Of a stretch of DNA of 64,000 nt, positions 9,532 to 18,788 are shown piece after piece. The DNA is taken from the NCBI RefSeq assembly GCF_031178195.1, contig NZ_JAPSJL010000001.1, positions 389,275 through 453,274 of the forward strand. The letters are read 5' to 3'. A model generated the notes under the pieces. That model was not told the origin of the DNA. It saw only the letters and a list, made by a program, of their open reading frames with translations, and searched no databases. The DNA is from Zhihengliuella sp. (GTDB lineage: Bacteria > Actinomycetota > Actinomycetes > Actinomycetales > Micrococcaceae). The translations under genes were made by a program, and so were the position numbers. The number at the start of each line of letters is the position of its first letter. The stretch's first letter is position 1.

Positions 9532-11054
9532 TCCCGGCTTCCAAGCAGTCCACCGACCTGATCGCACAGGCACAGGCCGATCCCCTGCGCCCCCGCTATC
9601 ACTTCACGTCGCCGGCCGCCTGGCTCAACGACCCCAACGGGGTGGCCCAGTGGGACGGGCTCTACCACCTCTTCTACCAGTACAACCCGGAGGGCCCGTT
9701 TCACGACCGGATCCACTGGGGCCACGCGGTCAGCGAGGATCTGGTGCGCTGGCGTGACCGCCCCCTCGCGCTCTCCCCGGGTTCTGGCCCGGACCGGGAG
9801 GGCTGCTGGTCCGGGGTCCTGGTCGACGACGGCGGGACCCCGACGATCGTCTACTCCGGCCGGGCCGACGGCCGGGAGCTGCCGTGCCTGGCCGTCGGCT
9901 CTACAGACCTCGACGTCTGGACCCCGCTCGATCGTCCGGTCATCGACGCCCCGCCGGAGGGGCTGGAGGTCACCGAGTTCCGCGACCACTGCGTCTGGCG
10001 GGAGGCCGGGCGCTGGCGACAGCTGATCGGCAGCGGGATCGTCGGGGCGGGCGGCACGGCCCTGCTCTATGAATCCGAGGACCTCCGCTCCTGGACGGAG
10101 CTCGGCCCGCTGGTCGTCGGCGATGGCCATCCGGTCCGACTCGACGACGTCGACTGGACGGGGACCATGTGGGAGTGCGTCGACTTCTTCCGGCTCGCGC
10201 CCGGCCCCGCCGGCGAGACCGGGGCGCCCGACGGCAACAGCGCCGACCCGCACCTGCTCGTTTTCTCGGCCTGGCACGAGGGCCTCACACTTCGCCCGTT
10301 CATCGCCATCGGCTCCTACGATGGCCGGCGCTTCTCGATCGACCGGGTCCAACGGCTCGATCTGGGCGGACGTCACGCCTACGCCCCGCAGACGTTCCGC
10401 GACGATCACGGGCGGCGCGTGCTCTGGTCCTGGATGCAGGAGGGGCGCGACGACGCCGCCCAGGCCGCGGCCGGCTGGTCCGGGGCGATGACCATACCCC
10501 GCCGGCTCTGGCTCGACGCGGACGGCGGGGACGCAGCCGGCGTCGTGCGCGCCGAGCCGATCGCCGAGGTGGAGTCTCTGCGCTCCCTGCCCCTGCTGCC
10601 GCTGCCCGGTCCCACCGGTCAGCACGAGTTCGCCGGCACGGCGGCCGACGTCGAGATCGCGGCGCGGATCGAGACGGGCGGCCGCCTCGACGTCGTCCTC
10701 TTCGCGACGGAGGACGGGGCCGAGCACACCGACCTGCGCGTCCACCGGCGGGCCGATGGTGCCCAGGAGATCGTGCTGGACCGGGAGAGCTCGACGCTGG
10801 CGGGCGGGTGCGACACCTCGCCGCACGCCGGCGAGGTCCGCTCCACGGCCGTGGAGACGCAGATCCGGATCCTGCTGGATGCCTCCAGCGTGGAGGTCTT
10901 CGTCGACGGCATCGCGCTCACCACGCGGGTCTACCCCACACGGCCGGACGCGAGCCGCATCCGCATCGAGAGCAGCGGTGGAGCCACCGTCACCTCCGCA
11001 CGCGCCTGGCGACTCGAGGGGGCCGAGCAACCGGGGCGTGTACTGCGCCCCTGA
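9528..11054 (+). CDS. Intracellular GH32 beta-fructosidase
   Basis: A 508-residue glycoside hydrolase family 32 enzyme without a signal peptide, so it acts in the cytoplasm on imported fructosides. The five-blade catalytic domain shows the nucleophile motif WLNDPNG (Asp35), an RD motif in unusual form FRDH (Asp153, where most members have FRDP) and the acid/base motif ECVDFF (Glu216). A C-terminal beta-sandwich follows from about residue 350, ending SSVEVFVDG. The length matches sucrose or fructo-oligosaccharide hydrolases. The missing proline of FRDP is a variation near subsite -1. Exact substrate (sucrose, kestose, levanbiose) is not determinable. Confidence 0.88.
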
Positions 11055-11160
11055 GCCCCGCGCGCCCGTCACGCCGTCCTGTCCCGGCCCGCCCACGGCC
11101 ACTACCGTTCCGACACTCAGCGTTCCGCAACCGAACAAACCCCTGGAAGAGAGGCCACCC

Positions 11161-12795
11161 GTGTCCAAGAACCACGAGAACCAGTCCGAGTCCCTGCCCC
11201 GCCGCGCACCGGCCGTCGGCCGACGTTCCATGCTCCTCGGTGCGGGAGGGGCGGCCGCTCTGGGCGGTCTGTCCCTCGGCGGGATCGCACCGGCGGCCGC
11301 CGCGCCGGACCACGCCAACCCCGGCCGCCCGAGTGGCAAATCCGCACGGGCCGTCCCGGAGCACTCCTACCGTCCCGCCTACCACTTCAGCGTCCCCGAC
11401 AACTGGAAGAACGATCCGCAGCGGCCCGTCTTCGTGGACGGCGAGTACCTGTACTACTACCTCTACAACGCCGACTACCTCGACGGTGGCGCGGGGACGT
11501 CGTGGCGCCTGGCGACCACCCGGGACCACGTGTCGTTCGAGGACCACGGCGTCGCGATCGAGAAGAACTCGAACGGGAACGGCGACTGCTGGTCCGGCTG
11601 CGTCGTCGTCGACCATGACGACACGGCCGGCTACGGGGCGGGCGCCCTGATCGCCCTGGTGACGCAGGCGCCGTCGACCGGTCAGGCGCAGTACCTCTGG
11701 TACTCCACCGACAAGGGCCGGACGTTCACGCCCGGCGGGGAGGACCCGGTCCTGCCGAACCCCGGGCGTCACGACTTCCGGGACCCGAAGGTCATCTGGG
11801 ACGCCGACCGCGGCCGCTGGTTCATGGCCAACGCCGAGGGCAACCGGCTGGGCTTCTACGCCTCGGCGAACCTGCGCGACTGGGAGGAGGTGGGTTCGTT
11901 CCATCGGGACGACCTCGGCCTGCTGGAGTGCCCCGACATCTTCCAGATGATCGCGGACGACGGCACCGCCCACTGGGTGCTGGGCATCAGCGCCAACGGC
12001 AAGGCGCGCGACCTCCCGGCCACGTACGCCTACTGGACGGGCACCTTCGACGGTGCCTCGTTCACCCCCGAGGCGGCCGAACCGGAGTGGCTGGACCGGG
12101 GCTTCGACTTCTACGGGGCCGTCACCTACGAGCACTACGACGACGCCGGCCGGCTCGATCCGTCGTTGCGCCGGGCCATCGGCTGGGCGAACTTCTGGGA
12201 CTACCCGCACAACTCGCCCAGCCTGATCACGGACGGCTACAACGGCGACGACATGATCGTCCGCGACGTCCGCATGGTCCGCGCGGGCGAGCGGTACGTG
12301 CTGGTCTCGCAGCCGACGGCGGCGCTGGCCGATTACACGTCGAAGGCGCACGAGATCGGCACCATCCGGCTCTCCGGCAACCGCGACCTGGAACTGCGCT
12401 CCCGCGCCTACGAGTTGGCGTGCACGCTCGTCTGGGATCCGGCGAACCGGCCGGACAACATCGGGTTCGAACTGTGCCGGGCTCCCGGCGGCGGCCGCCA
12501 TGTTGCGGCCGGGGCCTTCCTGGGCGGCGGCTTCACCTATGTCAACCGTCGGCCCACCTTCAACCCCGGCAACGGCGGCGAGTCGCAGGTGCCGTTCGAC
12601 GTGGGCTCGGGCCGCCTCGACGTGCGGATCCTCGTCGATCATGCCAGCGTCGAGCTCTTCGTCGGGGACGGTCGCGTGGTGCACTCCCACCGAGCTTTCC
12701 CGCTGGCCGGGGACGACGGCATCCGCCTGTTCGTCCACGGCGGCGAGGCGGCCTACGAGAACCTCGTGATCCGAGAACTCGACGTCACTGGCTGA
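11161..12795 (+). CDS. Tat-exported GH32 levanase / levan fructotransferase-like
   Basis: A 544-residue GH32 protein with a twin-arginine signal (GRRSMLLG at residues 20-27, hydrophobic stretch, APAAAA cleavage region near 48), so it is secreted folded. GTG 11161 is chosen because GGAAGAGAGG lies 7 nt upstream. The nucleophile motif is NWKNDPQRPV (Asp85) in place of WMNDPNG, followed by FRDP (Asp208) and ECPD (Glu256). The KNDPQ variant resembles actinobacterial levanases and levan fructotransferases. It would cut extracellular levan or inulin to oligomers for the transporter encoded upstream. The reaction type, hydrolysis or difructose-anhydride formation, cannot be read from sequence. Confidence 0.85.
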   Translation: MSKNHENQSESLPRRAPAVGRRSMLLGAGGAAALGGLSLGGIAPAAAAPDHANPGRPSGKSARAVPEHSYRPAYHFSVPDNWKNDPQRPVFVDGEYLYYYLYNADYLDGGAGTSWRLATTRDHVSFEDHGVAIEKNSNGNGDCWSGCVVVDHDDTAGYGAGALIALVTQAPSTGQAQYLWYSTDKGRTFTPGGEDPVLPNPGRHDFRDPKVIWDADRGRWFMANAEGNRLGFYASANLRDWEEVGSFHRDDLGLLECPDIFQMIADDGTAHWVLGISANGKARDLPATYAYWTGTFDGASFTPEAAEPEWLDRGFDFYGAVTYEHYDDAGRLDPSLRRAIGWANFWDYPHNSPSLITDGYNGDDMIVRDVRMVRAGERYVLVSQPTAALADYTSKAHEIGTIRLSGNRDLELRSRAYELACTLVWDPANRPDNIGFELCRAPGGGRHVAAGAFLGGGFTYVNRRPTFNPGNGGESQVPFDVGSGRLDVRILVDHASVELFVGDGRVVHSHRAFPLAGDDGIRLFVHGGEAAYENLVIRELDVTG

Positions 12796-12859
12796 CCGAG
12801 ACACCGACTAGGCGGCCTCGCTCCCGGCGAAACGGGCCATGCCTGGCGCACAGCTTCAT

Positions 12860-12911
12860 TCCCGGCGGGTATGGCGCGGTATCGATGCGGACTGCGCCAT
12901 ACCCGCCGGGA
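12860..12911 (+). terminator. Hairpin after the fructan operon
   Basis: A perfect 18-bp stem (12860-12877 with 12894-12911, arm CCCGGCGGGTATGGCGC) closes a 16-nt loop 65 bp after the GH32 stop. There is no T-run, as is common for actinobacterial terminators. A sequence-specific binding site is the alternative. Confidence 0.6.
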
Positions 12912-13038
12912 TCCGGCACGCCATAGCCTGATCTCCATCCCATCGGCGGACGAATCAGCGGCCGCCGGGAGAATGGAGGCCCCCTGACGCAATGCACCGC
13001 CAAGAGAGCCGCTGCTCCGCCGACCGGGGATGGCGCGC

Positions 13039-14211
13039 ATGACGACACTGCCTGACCCGACGACTCCGCCCGACCGCACGGGCGACCCCTCCCGCGGTCG
13101 TGGCGCCGAGCCGCTGCTGGCTCGGCTCGCTCTGAACGACGGCGAACGAGACAACAGAATCGGACCCAGCGAGGACGTGTCTCCTGTGCGGACGGCCGGG
13201 GCGTATTTCGCTGCGCTGCTGGCCCCGTTCGAGCGGTTCCTGCTGCCGGCCGGAGCGGGCGCCCCCGCCCCGCTGCTACTGGAGGAGGCGGAGGGTCCCG
13301 GCTACGTCCGGCAACGCTGGCAGCTCGAGCTGTACGCGGGCATGCCCCTCGGCGTCTACGTCCTGCGTCCCTCCGGCCCCGGGGCCGCTGCCCGCGGCGA
13401 GCAGGACACCGACGCCGACGCGGCACGCGTCCTCGGAAGCGGCGTCCCCTCGGCGCGCCCGACGGTGCTGGCGATCCACGGGCACGGATACGGCAGCCGC
13501 CAGCTCGTCGGCCTGAAGGCCGACGGCACCGTCGATACGGACCGTACCGACGGCCACGCGCACTTCGGAGAGACGCTGGCCCGGCTGGGCGCGAACGTCG
13601 TGGTGCCGGACATCCTCGGCTTCGGCCCGCGACGCAGCGCGGCGGATCTGGAGCCAGCGGAGAACTCGGCGTGCGCCAGTCTGACCTCGCATCTCTCGGC
13701 GCTCGGGCTGTCGCTGGCCGGCGCCCGCGCGGCCGAACTGATCGGCGTCCTCGACTCCCTGCCCGCGCTCGGGCTCGATGCCTCCGCTCGCCTCGGAGTG
13801 GCGGGCCACTCCGGCGGATCCCTGCTAGCGGTGGTGACGGCGCTGGCCAACCGGCGGATCTCGGCTGTCGCGCTGTCCGGCTACGTCAACACGTTCGCGC
13901 AGAGCATCCTGGCCATGCGCCACTGCCCCTGCAACTACCTGCCGGGGCTGCTGCGGGTCGGCGAGATGCCGGACCTGCTCGCCGCCCTGGCGCCGCGGCA
14001 CCTCCTCGTCGAGGGAGGAACCGCGGACCCCATCTTCCCCATCGCGGGGTTCCGCACCGCCGTCGTCCAGCTCCGGGAGGCGTACGCCGCAGCCGGCGCC
14101 GCCGGCTCCTTCCTCGCCGTCGAGCACGACGGCGACCACCGAGTCGACGGCGGCACAATCCACCCGGCACTCGTTGCCACGCTGACCCGTGGTTCAGTGG
14201 GGTGTACATGA
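13039..14211 (+). CDS. Alpha/beta-hydrolase (acetyl-xylan-esterase/dienelactone-hydrolase type)
   Basis: A protein of 390 residues. ATG 13039 is preferred over the in-frame ATG 13030 because GGGGATGG then sits at ribosome-site distance. The fold shows an oxyanion region (TVLAIHGHGYGSRQ), the nucleophile elbow GHSGGS (Ser258) and a C-terminal VEHDGDHRV block that supplies the catalytic His. No signal peptide is visible. Its position behind the fructan operon and before a sugar-sensing regulator suggests deacylation of a carbohydrate, but the sequence does not prove a substrate. An inserted Asp/Ala-rich segment near residues 112-133 looks like a surface loop. Confidence 0.7.
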   Translation: MTTLPDPTTPPDRTGDPSRGRGAEPLLARLALNDGERDNRIGPSEDVSPVRTAGAYFAALLAPFERFLLPAGAGAPAPLLLEEAEGPGYVRQRWQLELYAGMPLGVYVLRPSGPGAAARGEQDTDADAARVLGSGVPSARPTVLAIHGHGYGSRQLVGLKADGTVDTDRTDGHAHFGETLARLGANVVVPDILGFGPRRSAADLEPAENSACASLTSHLSALGLSLAGARAAELIGVLDSLPALGLDASARLGVAGHSGGSLLAVVTALANRRISAVALSGYVNTFAQSILAMRHCPCNYLPGLLRVGEMPDLLAALAPRHLLVEGGTADPIFPIAGFRTAVVQLREAYAAAGAAGSFLAVEHDGDHRVDGGTIHPALVATLTRGSVGCT

Positions 14212-14290
14212 TTCCCCGCTTTCAGCGACGGCATTGGCACCTGGGGCCTACCTGATCAGGGCTGATCGCGCCCACGCCGGACGAACGAGG

Positions 14291-14314
14291 GCCGAAAAGG
14301 GGGAACCGTGCACG
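14291..14314 (+). repeat. GTGCAC-type intergenic repeat, copy 1
   Basis: Contains AAAAGGGGGAACCGTGCACG between the hydrolase and sorC genes. The same motif recurs twice, in opposite orientations, at 31484-31505 and 31562-31584. Function unknown. Confidence 0.4.
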
Positions 14315-14344
14315 CCGCACTCCCGTGTCGGTACCCACCGACGT

Positions 14345-14395
14345 TCAGATGAGCAAGCGTGACCTACGCTGGAAGGACGGTTTGCTCAGATGAGC
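14345..14395 (+). promoter_or_regulatory. sorC promoter with repeated TCAGATGAGC operators
   Basis: The 10-mer TCAGATGAGC occurs at 14345-14354 and 14386-14395, 41 bp apart. The second copy is part of a GCTCA-GA-TGAGC palindrome. They flank a -10 TACGCT at 14365-14370. The arrangement suggests autoregulation by the SorC protein. A near-identical 10-mer, TCATATGAGC, is in the mannitol dehydrogenase promoter at 30886-30895. Confidence 0.55.
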
Positions 14396-14451
14396 GGCGG
14401 GGACCATCCGCCGCCGTCGTCCGACCGGCTGCCCGCCAGGAGGAGGAGCCC

Positions 14452-15384
14452 ATGTCAGCAGGTCATCAGGAGCTGTTGGCCGATATCGCCACGGCCTACT
14501 ACGTCGACAACGCGCCCAAGGTCGAGATCGCCAAGGCGCACGGCCTCTCCCGGTTCCAGGTCGCCCGCTATCTCGAGGAGGCCCGGCGGGAGGGCATCGT
14601 GACCATCAGCATCCACCGCCCGGCGCGCGGCCGGATCGACGTCGCCGCGCTCGCAGCCGCGCTGGGCGTTGACGGCATCGAGATCGCCGATCGCCCGGGT
14701 GCCGACCAGACGGCCCGCGACAAGGTCGCGGAGGAGGCCGCCGCCGTCCTCGTCGCCACCGTCCGGGACGGGGACACGGTGGGCGTCTCCTGGTCGCGGA
14801 CACTGAACCTCATGGCTAGCCGCCTCGCTCGGCTCCCGCAGTGCGACATCGTCCAGCTCGCCGGAGACCTGAAGGTCGGGAACGACGGCGGCTCGGGCCA
14901 GTTGCTGCACCGGCTCGGCGCCGCGGCGGGTGGGCGGACCTGGCCTCTGCCGACCCCGTTGATCGTGGAGACCGCCGAGACGGCAGCGAGCCTGCGTCGC
15001 CAGCCCGAGATCTCCGAGGCCCTGGCCAGGGCGGACGGCCTCGACGTCGCCGTCGTGGCTGTCGGCACCTGGGCTCCCCAGCGCTCGACCGTCTGGGAGC
15101 GGCTGGAGGAGCAGGAGCGGACCGAGCTGGCTGCGCACGGCGCCGTGGCCGAGGTCTCCGGCCGGGTGCTGGACGAGCAGGGTCGGCCGATCGAGAGCCC
15201 GCTGGACGCCCGGGTGATCTCCGTGACGCTGGAGCAGCTGCGCCGGGCGCGCACGACCATCGCCGTCGGCTACGGTCGCGACAACCTGCCCGGCCTCGTA
15301 GCGGCCCTGCGCGCCGGGTTCATCCAGCGCCTCGTCGTGGACGACGAGCTCGCCCTGGCACTCGCCGAGCACGCGGGCCTCTGA
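14452..15384 (+). CDS. SorC/DeoR-type sugar-binding transcriptional regulator
   Basis: A 310-residue SorC-family regulator. ATG 14452 follows an unusually strong AGGAGGAGGAG. The N-terminal helix-turn-helix (IATAYYVDNAPKVEIAKAHGLS...) leads into the sugar-phosphate-binding domain (DTVGVSWSRTLNLMASRL, LDVAVVAVGTW, LRRARTTIAVGYG). Such regulators respond to phosphorylated sugars or polyols. The gene stands alone between a hydrolase and a convergent LacI gene. The operator motif shared with the mannitol dehydrogenase promoter 15 kb away points to polyol metabolism as its regulon. Confidence 0.88.
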   Translation: MSAGHQELLADIATAYYVDNAPKVEIAKAHGLSRFQVARYLEEARREGIVTISIHRPARGRIDVAALAAALGVDGIEIADRPGADQTARDKVAEEAAAVLVATVRDGDTVGVSWSRTLNLMASRLARLPQCDIVQLAGDLKVGNDGGSGQLLHRLGAAAGGRTWPLPTPLIVETAETAASLRRQPEISEALARADGLDVAVVAVGTWAPQRSTVWERLEEQERTELAAHGAVAEVSGRVLDEQGRPIESPLDARVISVTLEQLRRARTTIAVGYGRDNLPGLVAALRAGFIQRLVVDDELALALAEHAGL

Positions 15385-15391
15385 ACGGCGC

Positions 15392-15412
15392 GGCCGCCGG
15401 AGCCCGGCGGCC
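15392..15412. terminator. Bidirectional hairpin between sorC and frl lacI
   Basis: A 9-bp perfect stem (GGCCGCCGG with CCGGCGGCC) with a 3-nt loop lies 8 bp after the sorC stop, between convergent genes. A terminator role is inferred. Confidence 0.5.
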
Positions 15413-15479
15413 CCGGCGGCGCCGAGGGTGCCGACTGTTGCTCAGCGTCCCGTCCAGCGCCCCGTTATTCAGTCCCCGA

Positions 15480-16580
15480 TCAGCGCCGTGGCGGCTCCGC
15501 CACCGACGCGCGCTCGATGAGCCGGGTCTCGAGCGTGTGGAAGGCCGTGGCGGTGTCCGGGCCCTTCTCCTCTCCGTCGATCCCGGCGAGGAGGACCTCG
15601 GCGGCCTTGGCGCCCAGCGCCAGCGTCGGCTGCTCGATCATCGTCAGCGGCGGCTCGATCACGGCCGCCCACGAGCTGTCGTCGAAACCGATGAGCGAGA
15701 TGTCCTCGGCCACCCGCAGCCCGGCGTCGCGGAGAGCCCGGAGCGAGCCCGTCATCGCATCGTTCTCCGTGCAGAACAGGGCGGTCGGAGGATCGGGGAG
15801 CTCGAGCATCCGCGCGACCTCGACTTGGGCGTGCTCCTCGGTCTTGGCACCGACCATCACGAGGTCGGCGTCGAACACGATGCCTTCGTCGTCGAGCGCG
15901 TCCAGATAGCCCTGCAGTCGCTCGCCGTCGGTCCAGAGATTCCGTACGGCACCGTCCACCAGGTCGCGCCGCCGCCGGGGCCGGCCCTCGATCGGCGGGC
16001 CCCAGACGAACCCGATCCGCCGGTGCCCCGCGGCGATCAACCGGGCCACCGCGTCCCGGGCAGCAGCCCGGTTGTCGATGAGGACGGCGTCGAGGTCCAG
16101 GCCCGGAACGGCGCGGTCGACGAGGACGACCTTGATGCCGCGGGCCCGCGCCTGCTCGATGTGGCTCGCGGACGCCGCGTCGAGGGCCGCCGAGGCGACG
16201 ATGATGCCGTCGACCCGCTTGTCGATGAGGACGTTGGTCGCCGCCACCTCCTCGGCGAGGTCCTCGTGGGTGCTGAGGACCAGGGTGTCGAAGCCGCGCG
16301 CCCGCGAGGCATCCGAGATGCCGCGGACCACGCCGCCGAAGAAGGGGTTCGCGATGTCCGCGACGATGACGCCCAGCGTGTGGCTCACGCCGGTCGACAT
16401 GCTGCGGGCCAGGGCATTGGTGCGGTAGCCGATGCGCTCGGCGGCGGCCAGGACCCGCTCGCGGACCTCGGGGCTGACGTACCCGTAGCCGCCGAGGGTC
16501 CGCGCGGCCGTGGAGCGCCCGACCCCGGCCTCGGCCGCGACGTCGGAGATGGTGGGCGGGACCGAGCGTTCGGTGGTCAT
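15480..16580 (-). CDS. LacI-family regulator of the fructoselysine locus
   Basis: A 366-residue LacI/GalR protein: helix-turn-helix TISDVAAEAGVGRSTAARTL near residues 10-29, hinge region, and sensor domain with LGVIVADIANPFFGGVVRG and ALFCTENDAMTGSLRAL. It starts at ATG 16580, 28 bp after the frlD stop, so it is the last gene of frlB-frlD-lacI. Its probable targets are the two TGGTACCGGTATCA sites in the frlB/importer intergenic region. E. coli uses a GntR-type FrlR for this pathway, so a LacI regulator is a different solution. The effector is probably fructoselysine or its 6-phosphate (inference). Confidence 0.88.
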   Translation of the reverse strand: MTTERSVPPTISDVAAEAGVGRSTAARTLGGYGYVSPEVRERVLAAAERIGYRTNALARSMSTGVSHTLGVIVADIANPFFGGVVRGISDASRARGFDTLVLSTHEDLAEEVAATNVLIDKRVDGIIVASAALDAASASHIEQARARGIKVVLVDRAVPGLDLDAVLIDNRAAARDAVARLIAAGHRRIGFVWGPPIEGRPRRRRDLVDGAVRNLWTDGERLQGYLDALDDEGIVFDADLVMVGAKTEEHAQVEVARMLELPDPPTALFCTENDAMTGSLRALRDAGLRVAEDISLIGFDDSSWAAVIEPPLTMIEQPTLALGAKAAEVLLAGIDGEEKGPDTATAFHTLETRLIERASVAEPPRR

Positions 16581-16608
16581 CGCTCCCGCCCCCTTCCACG
16601 TCACCTGT

Positions 16609-17499
16609 TCACCGTTCAGCCACTGCGGACGGCGCCGCGCTGGGGCGGCCGTGCGCGAACGCGCCCTCCACCAGGCACTGGTCCCGCGCCGCCCGTGCAC
16701 CCGCCTCGAGCCCGGCCTGCAGCTCGGTGGCCGCCGGCGGGCTGCCGCGGCGCCAGCCCAGACCGTGCAGCTCGACGAGGAATCCCGCGAGGAACGCGTC
16801 GCCGCAGCCCATCGTATCGACAACGGGCACGTCCTCCGGAACCAGCTGCGCCGGCGCCGTGGCGCGCAACCGCCCGTCCGTGACGAGCGCGCCGCCCGTC
16901 CCCCGCGTGCCGAGCGCGAGCCCGGCACCCCGCCGCACGGCGTCGTCGAGCAGGGCGAAGGACTCGTCCTCGTCCAGCCCGGCGCAGGAGAGCAGGACCA
17001 GGTCCGCCGACGGCGCGATCCGGTCCAGGTACTCCGGAGTCCGGAAGTCCGGCTCGCTGGAGAGGTCGAAGCTGACCAGGACGTCGTGCCGGCGGAGCCG
17101 GGCCAGTTCCGACTCGGTGCCGGAGTAGACACTCGAGTGCACGACGTCGAAGCCCGCCGCGTACTCCTCGCGGCCCTCGTCGAGGTCCACCGGCTGCCGG
17201 ACCGTCACGCCGCCACCGTTCCAGCCGAGGAACACGCGCTCGCCGTCGATCACGCGCAGCGTCGAGACCCCGGACTCGCCGGGGCGGACCAGGCAGCGGG
17301 CGGTCCCGACCCCGGCGTCCTCGATCGCCTGCCGGAGGAACCGGCCGGACCAGTCGTCCCCGAAGACGCCCAGGTACTCGGCCTGTGCTCCCAGCCGACG
17401 CGCGTACACGGCCACGTTGACGGCGTTCCCGCCGGGGTAGTCGATCCCCCGGTCCAGGAAGCGGTCGACGATGTTGTCGCCGAACCCGAGCAGTCTCAT
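16609..17499 (-). CDS. frlD: Fructoselysine 6-kinase (PfkB family)
   Basis: A 296-residue PfkB sugar kinase that phosphorylates fructoselysine on C6. Family features are GFGDNIVD at the start, the substrate-loop block GGNAVNVAVYARRLGAQ (residues 23-39, close to FrlD of E. coli) and the anion-hole/catalytic motif DTMGCGD (228-234, Asp234 as base). The C-terminal 40 residues beyond the usual FrlD end are Ala/Pro-rich. It begins 17 bp after frlB stops. The neighbouring deglycase and epimerase genes make the assignment much firmer than homology alone. Confidence 0.88.
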   Translation of the reverse strand: MRLLGFGDNIVDRFLDRGIDYPGGNAVNVAVYARRLGAQAEYLGVFGDDWSGRFLRQAIEDAGVGTARCLVRPGESGVSTLRVIDGERVFLGWNGGGVTVRQPVDLDEGREEYAAGFDVVHSSVYSGTESELARLRRHDVLVSFDLSSEPDFRTPEYLDRIAPSADLVLLSCAGLDEDESFALLDDAVRRGAGLALGTRGTGGALVTDGRLRATAPAQLVPEDVPVVDTMGCGDAFLAGFLVELHGLGWRRGSPPAATELQAGLEAGARAARDQCLVEGAFAHGRPSAAPSAVAER

Positions 17500-17516
17500 G
17501 TCCTCTGCCCCGCCTC

Positions 17517-18518
17517 TCAGTACTGGAGGACGCGGTAGTAGCGGCGGAGGTCCAGCGAGTGGTCGCGCACGCGTTCCAGGTGCTTGCTCACGCGGCCCAT
17601 GATCGTGTCCAGCACGATCGGGGCGATGAGGGCGCGGTTCTCCGGGCTGAAGCCCTCGAGCACGTAGTTGCGCGTGTCGAAGACCGTGACGTCCTCGGAG
17701 ATGCGCTTGACGAAGTTCTCGGCCCGGTCCGTGAGCGGGCGCGTCCGGTCCTCGCCCTGGAACACGAGGACTGCGGTGTCCTTCTCGAGGAGCTCGAGCG
17801 AGCCGTGGAAGAACTCCGCGCTGTGGACGCGGGTGGTCCGGATCCACTGCATCTCCTCCAGGATGCACATCGAGTAGAGGTAGGTGAACGCCCAGAGCGG
17901 GCCGCCGCCGATGAGGAAGTAGTAGTCCGTGTCCCGGTGCGCCTCGGCGAAGGCCTCGGCCATCGGCTCGGCCTGCCGCGCGACGCTGACCATGGCCTCC
18001 GGCAGGTTCACGAGCTCGTCGGCGAGCGACGCGTAGCCGTCGAACTCGCCGCGCCGCTCCAGCAGCCGACCCACGAACAGCAGCAGCTGCATGTCGAACG
18101 GCCAGGTCTTCGGCTCGGAGACCAGCGCGTGGTCGACGGCGGTCGCGATCGGCGACTCCGGGTAGCCGGTGAAGGCCACCGTCGTCGCGCCCGCCGCCTG
18201 GACGTACTCGATGGCACGGACGACGTCCTCCGTCGTCCCGGTGACCGAGGTGAACACGGCGACCGTGCTCTCGCCGAGCAGGGCGTCGCCGGTGACCACG
18301 AGCTCGGCCGCGATCGCGGAGCGCACCGACAGCGTGGAGCGCTCGCGGGCCAGCAGCTCGTAGGGCCACATCTGCGAATAGGTGCCGCCCGCCCCCACGA
18401 GCAGCACGTTGTCGACGCCGCGGGCGAGCAGCTCGTCGACCAGCTGCTCGATCCGCGGCCGCAGGGCGACGGCGCTGGCGAGCTGGTTGCGGAAATCATT
18501 CTCTTCGAAGCCGAGCAT
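17517..18518 (-). CDS. frlB: Fructoselysine 6-phosphate deglycase (SIS domains)
   Basis: A 333-residue protein with two sugar-isomerase (SIS) domains. It would split fructoselysine 6-phosphate to lysine and glucose 6-phosphate. Diagnostic blocks are VLLVGAGGTYSQMWPYELL in the first domain, SVTGTTEDVVRAIEY as phosphate-binding loop, RVHSAEFFHGSLELLE in the second domain and the terminus LRRYYRVLQY, which parallels the RRYYGGLVEY end of E. coli FrlB. It is the first gene of the leftward operon, starting 52 bp from the first LacI-type operator, with a weak AAAGGATC ribosome site. Confidence 0.88.
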   Translation of the reverse strand: MLGFEENDFRNQLASAVALRPRIEQLVDELLARGVDNVLLVGAGGTYSQMWPYELLARERSTLSVRSAIAAELVVTGDALLGESTVAVFTSVTGTTEDVVRAIEYVQAAGATTVAFTGYPESPIATAVDHALVSEPKTWPFDMQLLLFVGRLLERRGEFDGYASLADELVNLPEAMVSVARQAEPMAEAFAEAHRDTDYYFLIGGGPLWAFTYLYSMCILEEMQWIRTTRVHSAEFFHGSLELLEKDTAVLVFQGEDRTRPLTDRAENFVKRISEDVTVFDTRNYVLEGFSPENRALIAPIVLDTIMGRVSKHLERVRDHSLDLRRYYRVLQY

Positions 18519-18569
18519 GTTTGATCCTTTCTCGCGATCCGGCGCACGGGTCCCCGCAGAAACGGAATG

Positions 18570-18623
18570 TGGTACCGGTATCAGGTGTGCCTCATCGTGG
18601 CATAGGTCGGCGAAAAGCGTCAA
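18570..18623 (-). promoter_or_regulatory. frlB promoter and LacI-type operator
   Basis: On the minus strand, -35 TTGACG (18618-18623) and a -10 CACGAT (18594-18599) are 18 bp apart. The near-palindrome TGGTACCGGTATCA (within 18570-18586), with the central CG typical of LacI operators, begins about where transcription should start. That is a repressing position. Confidence 0.65.
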
Positions 18624-18677
18624 CACCCCCGATTTATCAGGGATTCAGAGTCTCAGGAAAGAGATTCGGAAAAACTC

Positions 18678-18694
18678 TGGTACCGGTATCAGGT
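18678..18694 (+). promoter_or_regulatory. Second LacI-type operator, importer side
   Basis: An identical 17-bp copy (TGGTACCGGTATCAGGT) of the frlB operator, 108 bp from the first and 94 bp before the lipoprotein start. TACACT at 18701-18706 could be a -10, but no good -35 is seen. Two identical sites in one divergent region fit control of both operons by one LacI protein. Confidence 0.65.
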
Positions 18695-18788
18695 TTTGGT
18701 TACACTCGCCTGACAGCTACACCGACGTTCCGACGGCGGTCCGGCGACCGCTCCAGGGCGGCCCCGGCCGCCCCTCAGAGAGGCAGAC

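Noticed and set aside
12785-13426. A 213-codon minus-strand frame spanning the post-operon hairpin
   Set aside because: It runs through the inverted repeat and overlaps two genes antisense, with Arg/Pro-rich low-complexity sequence.
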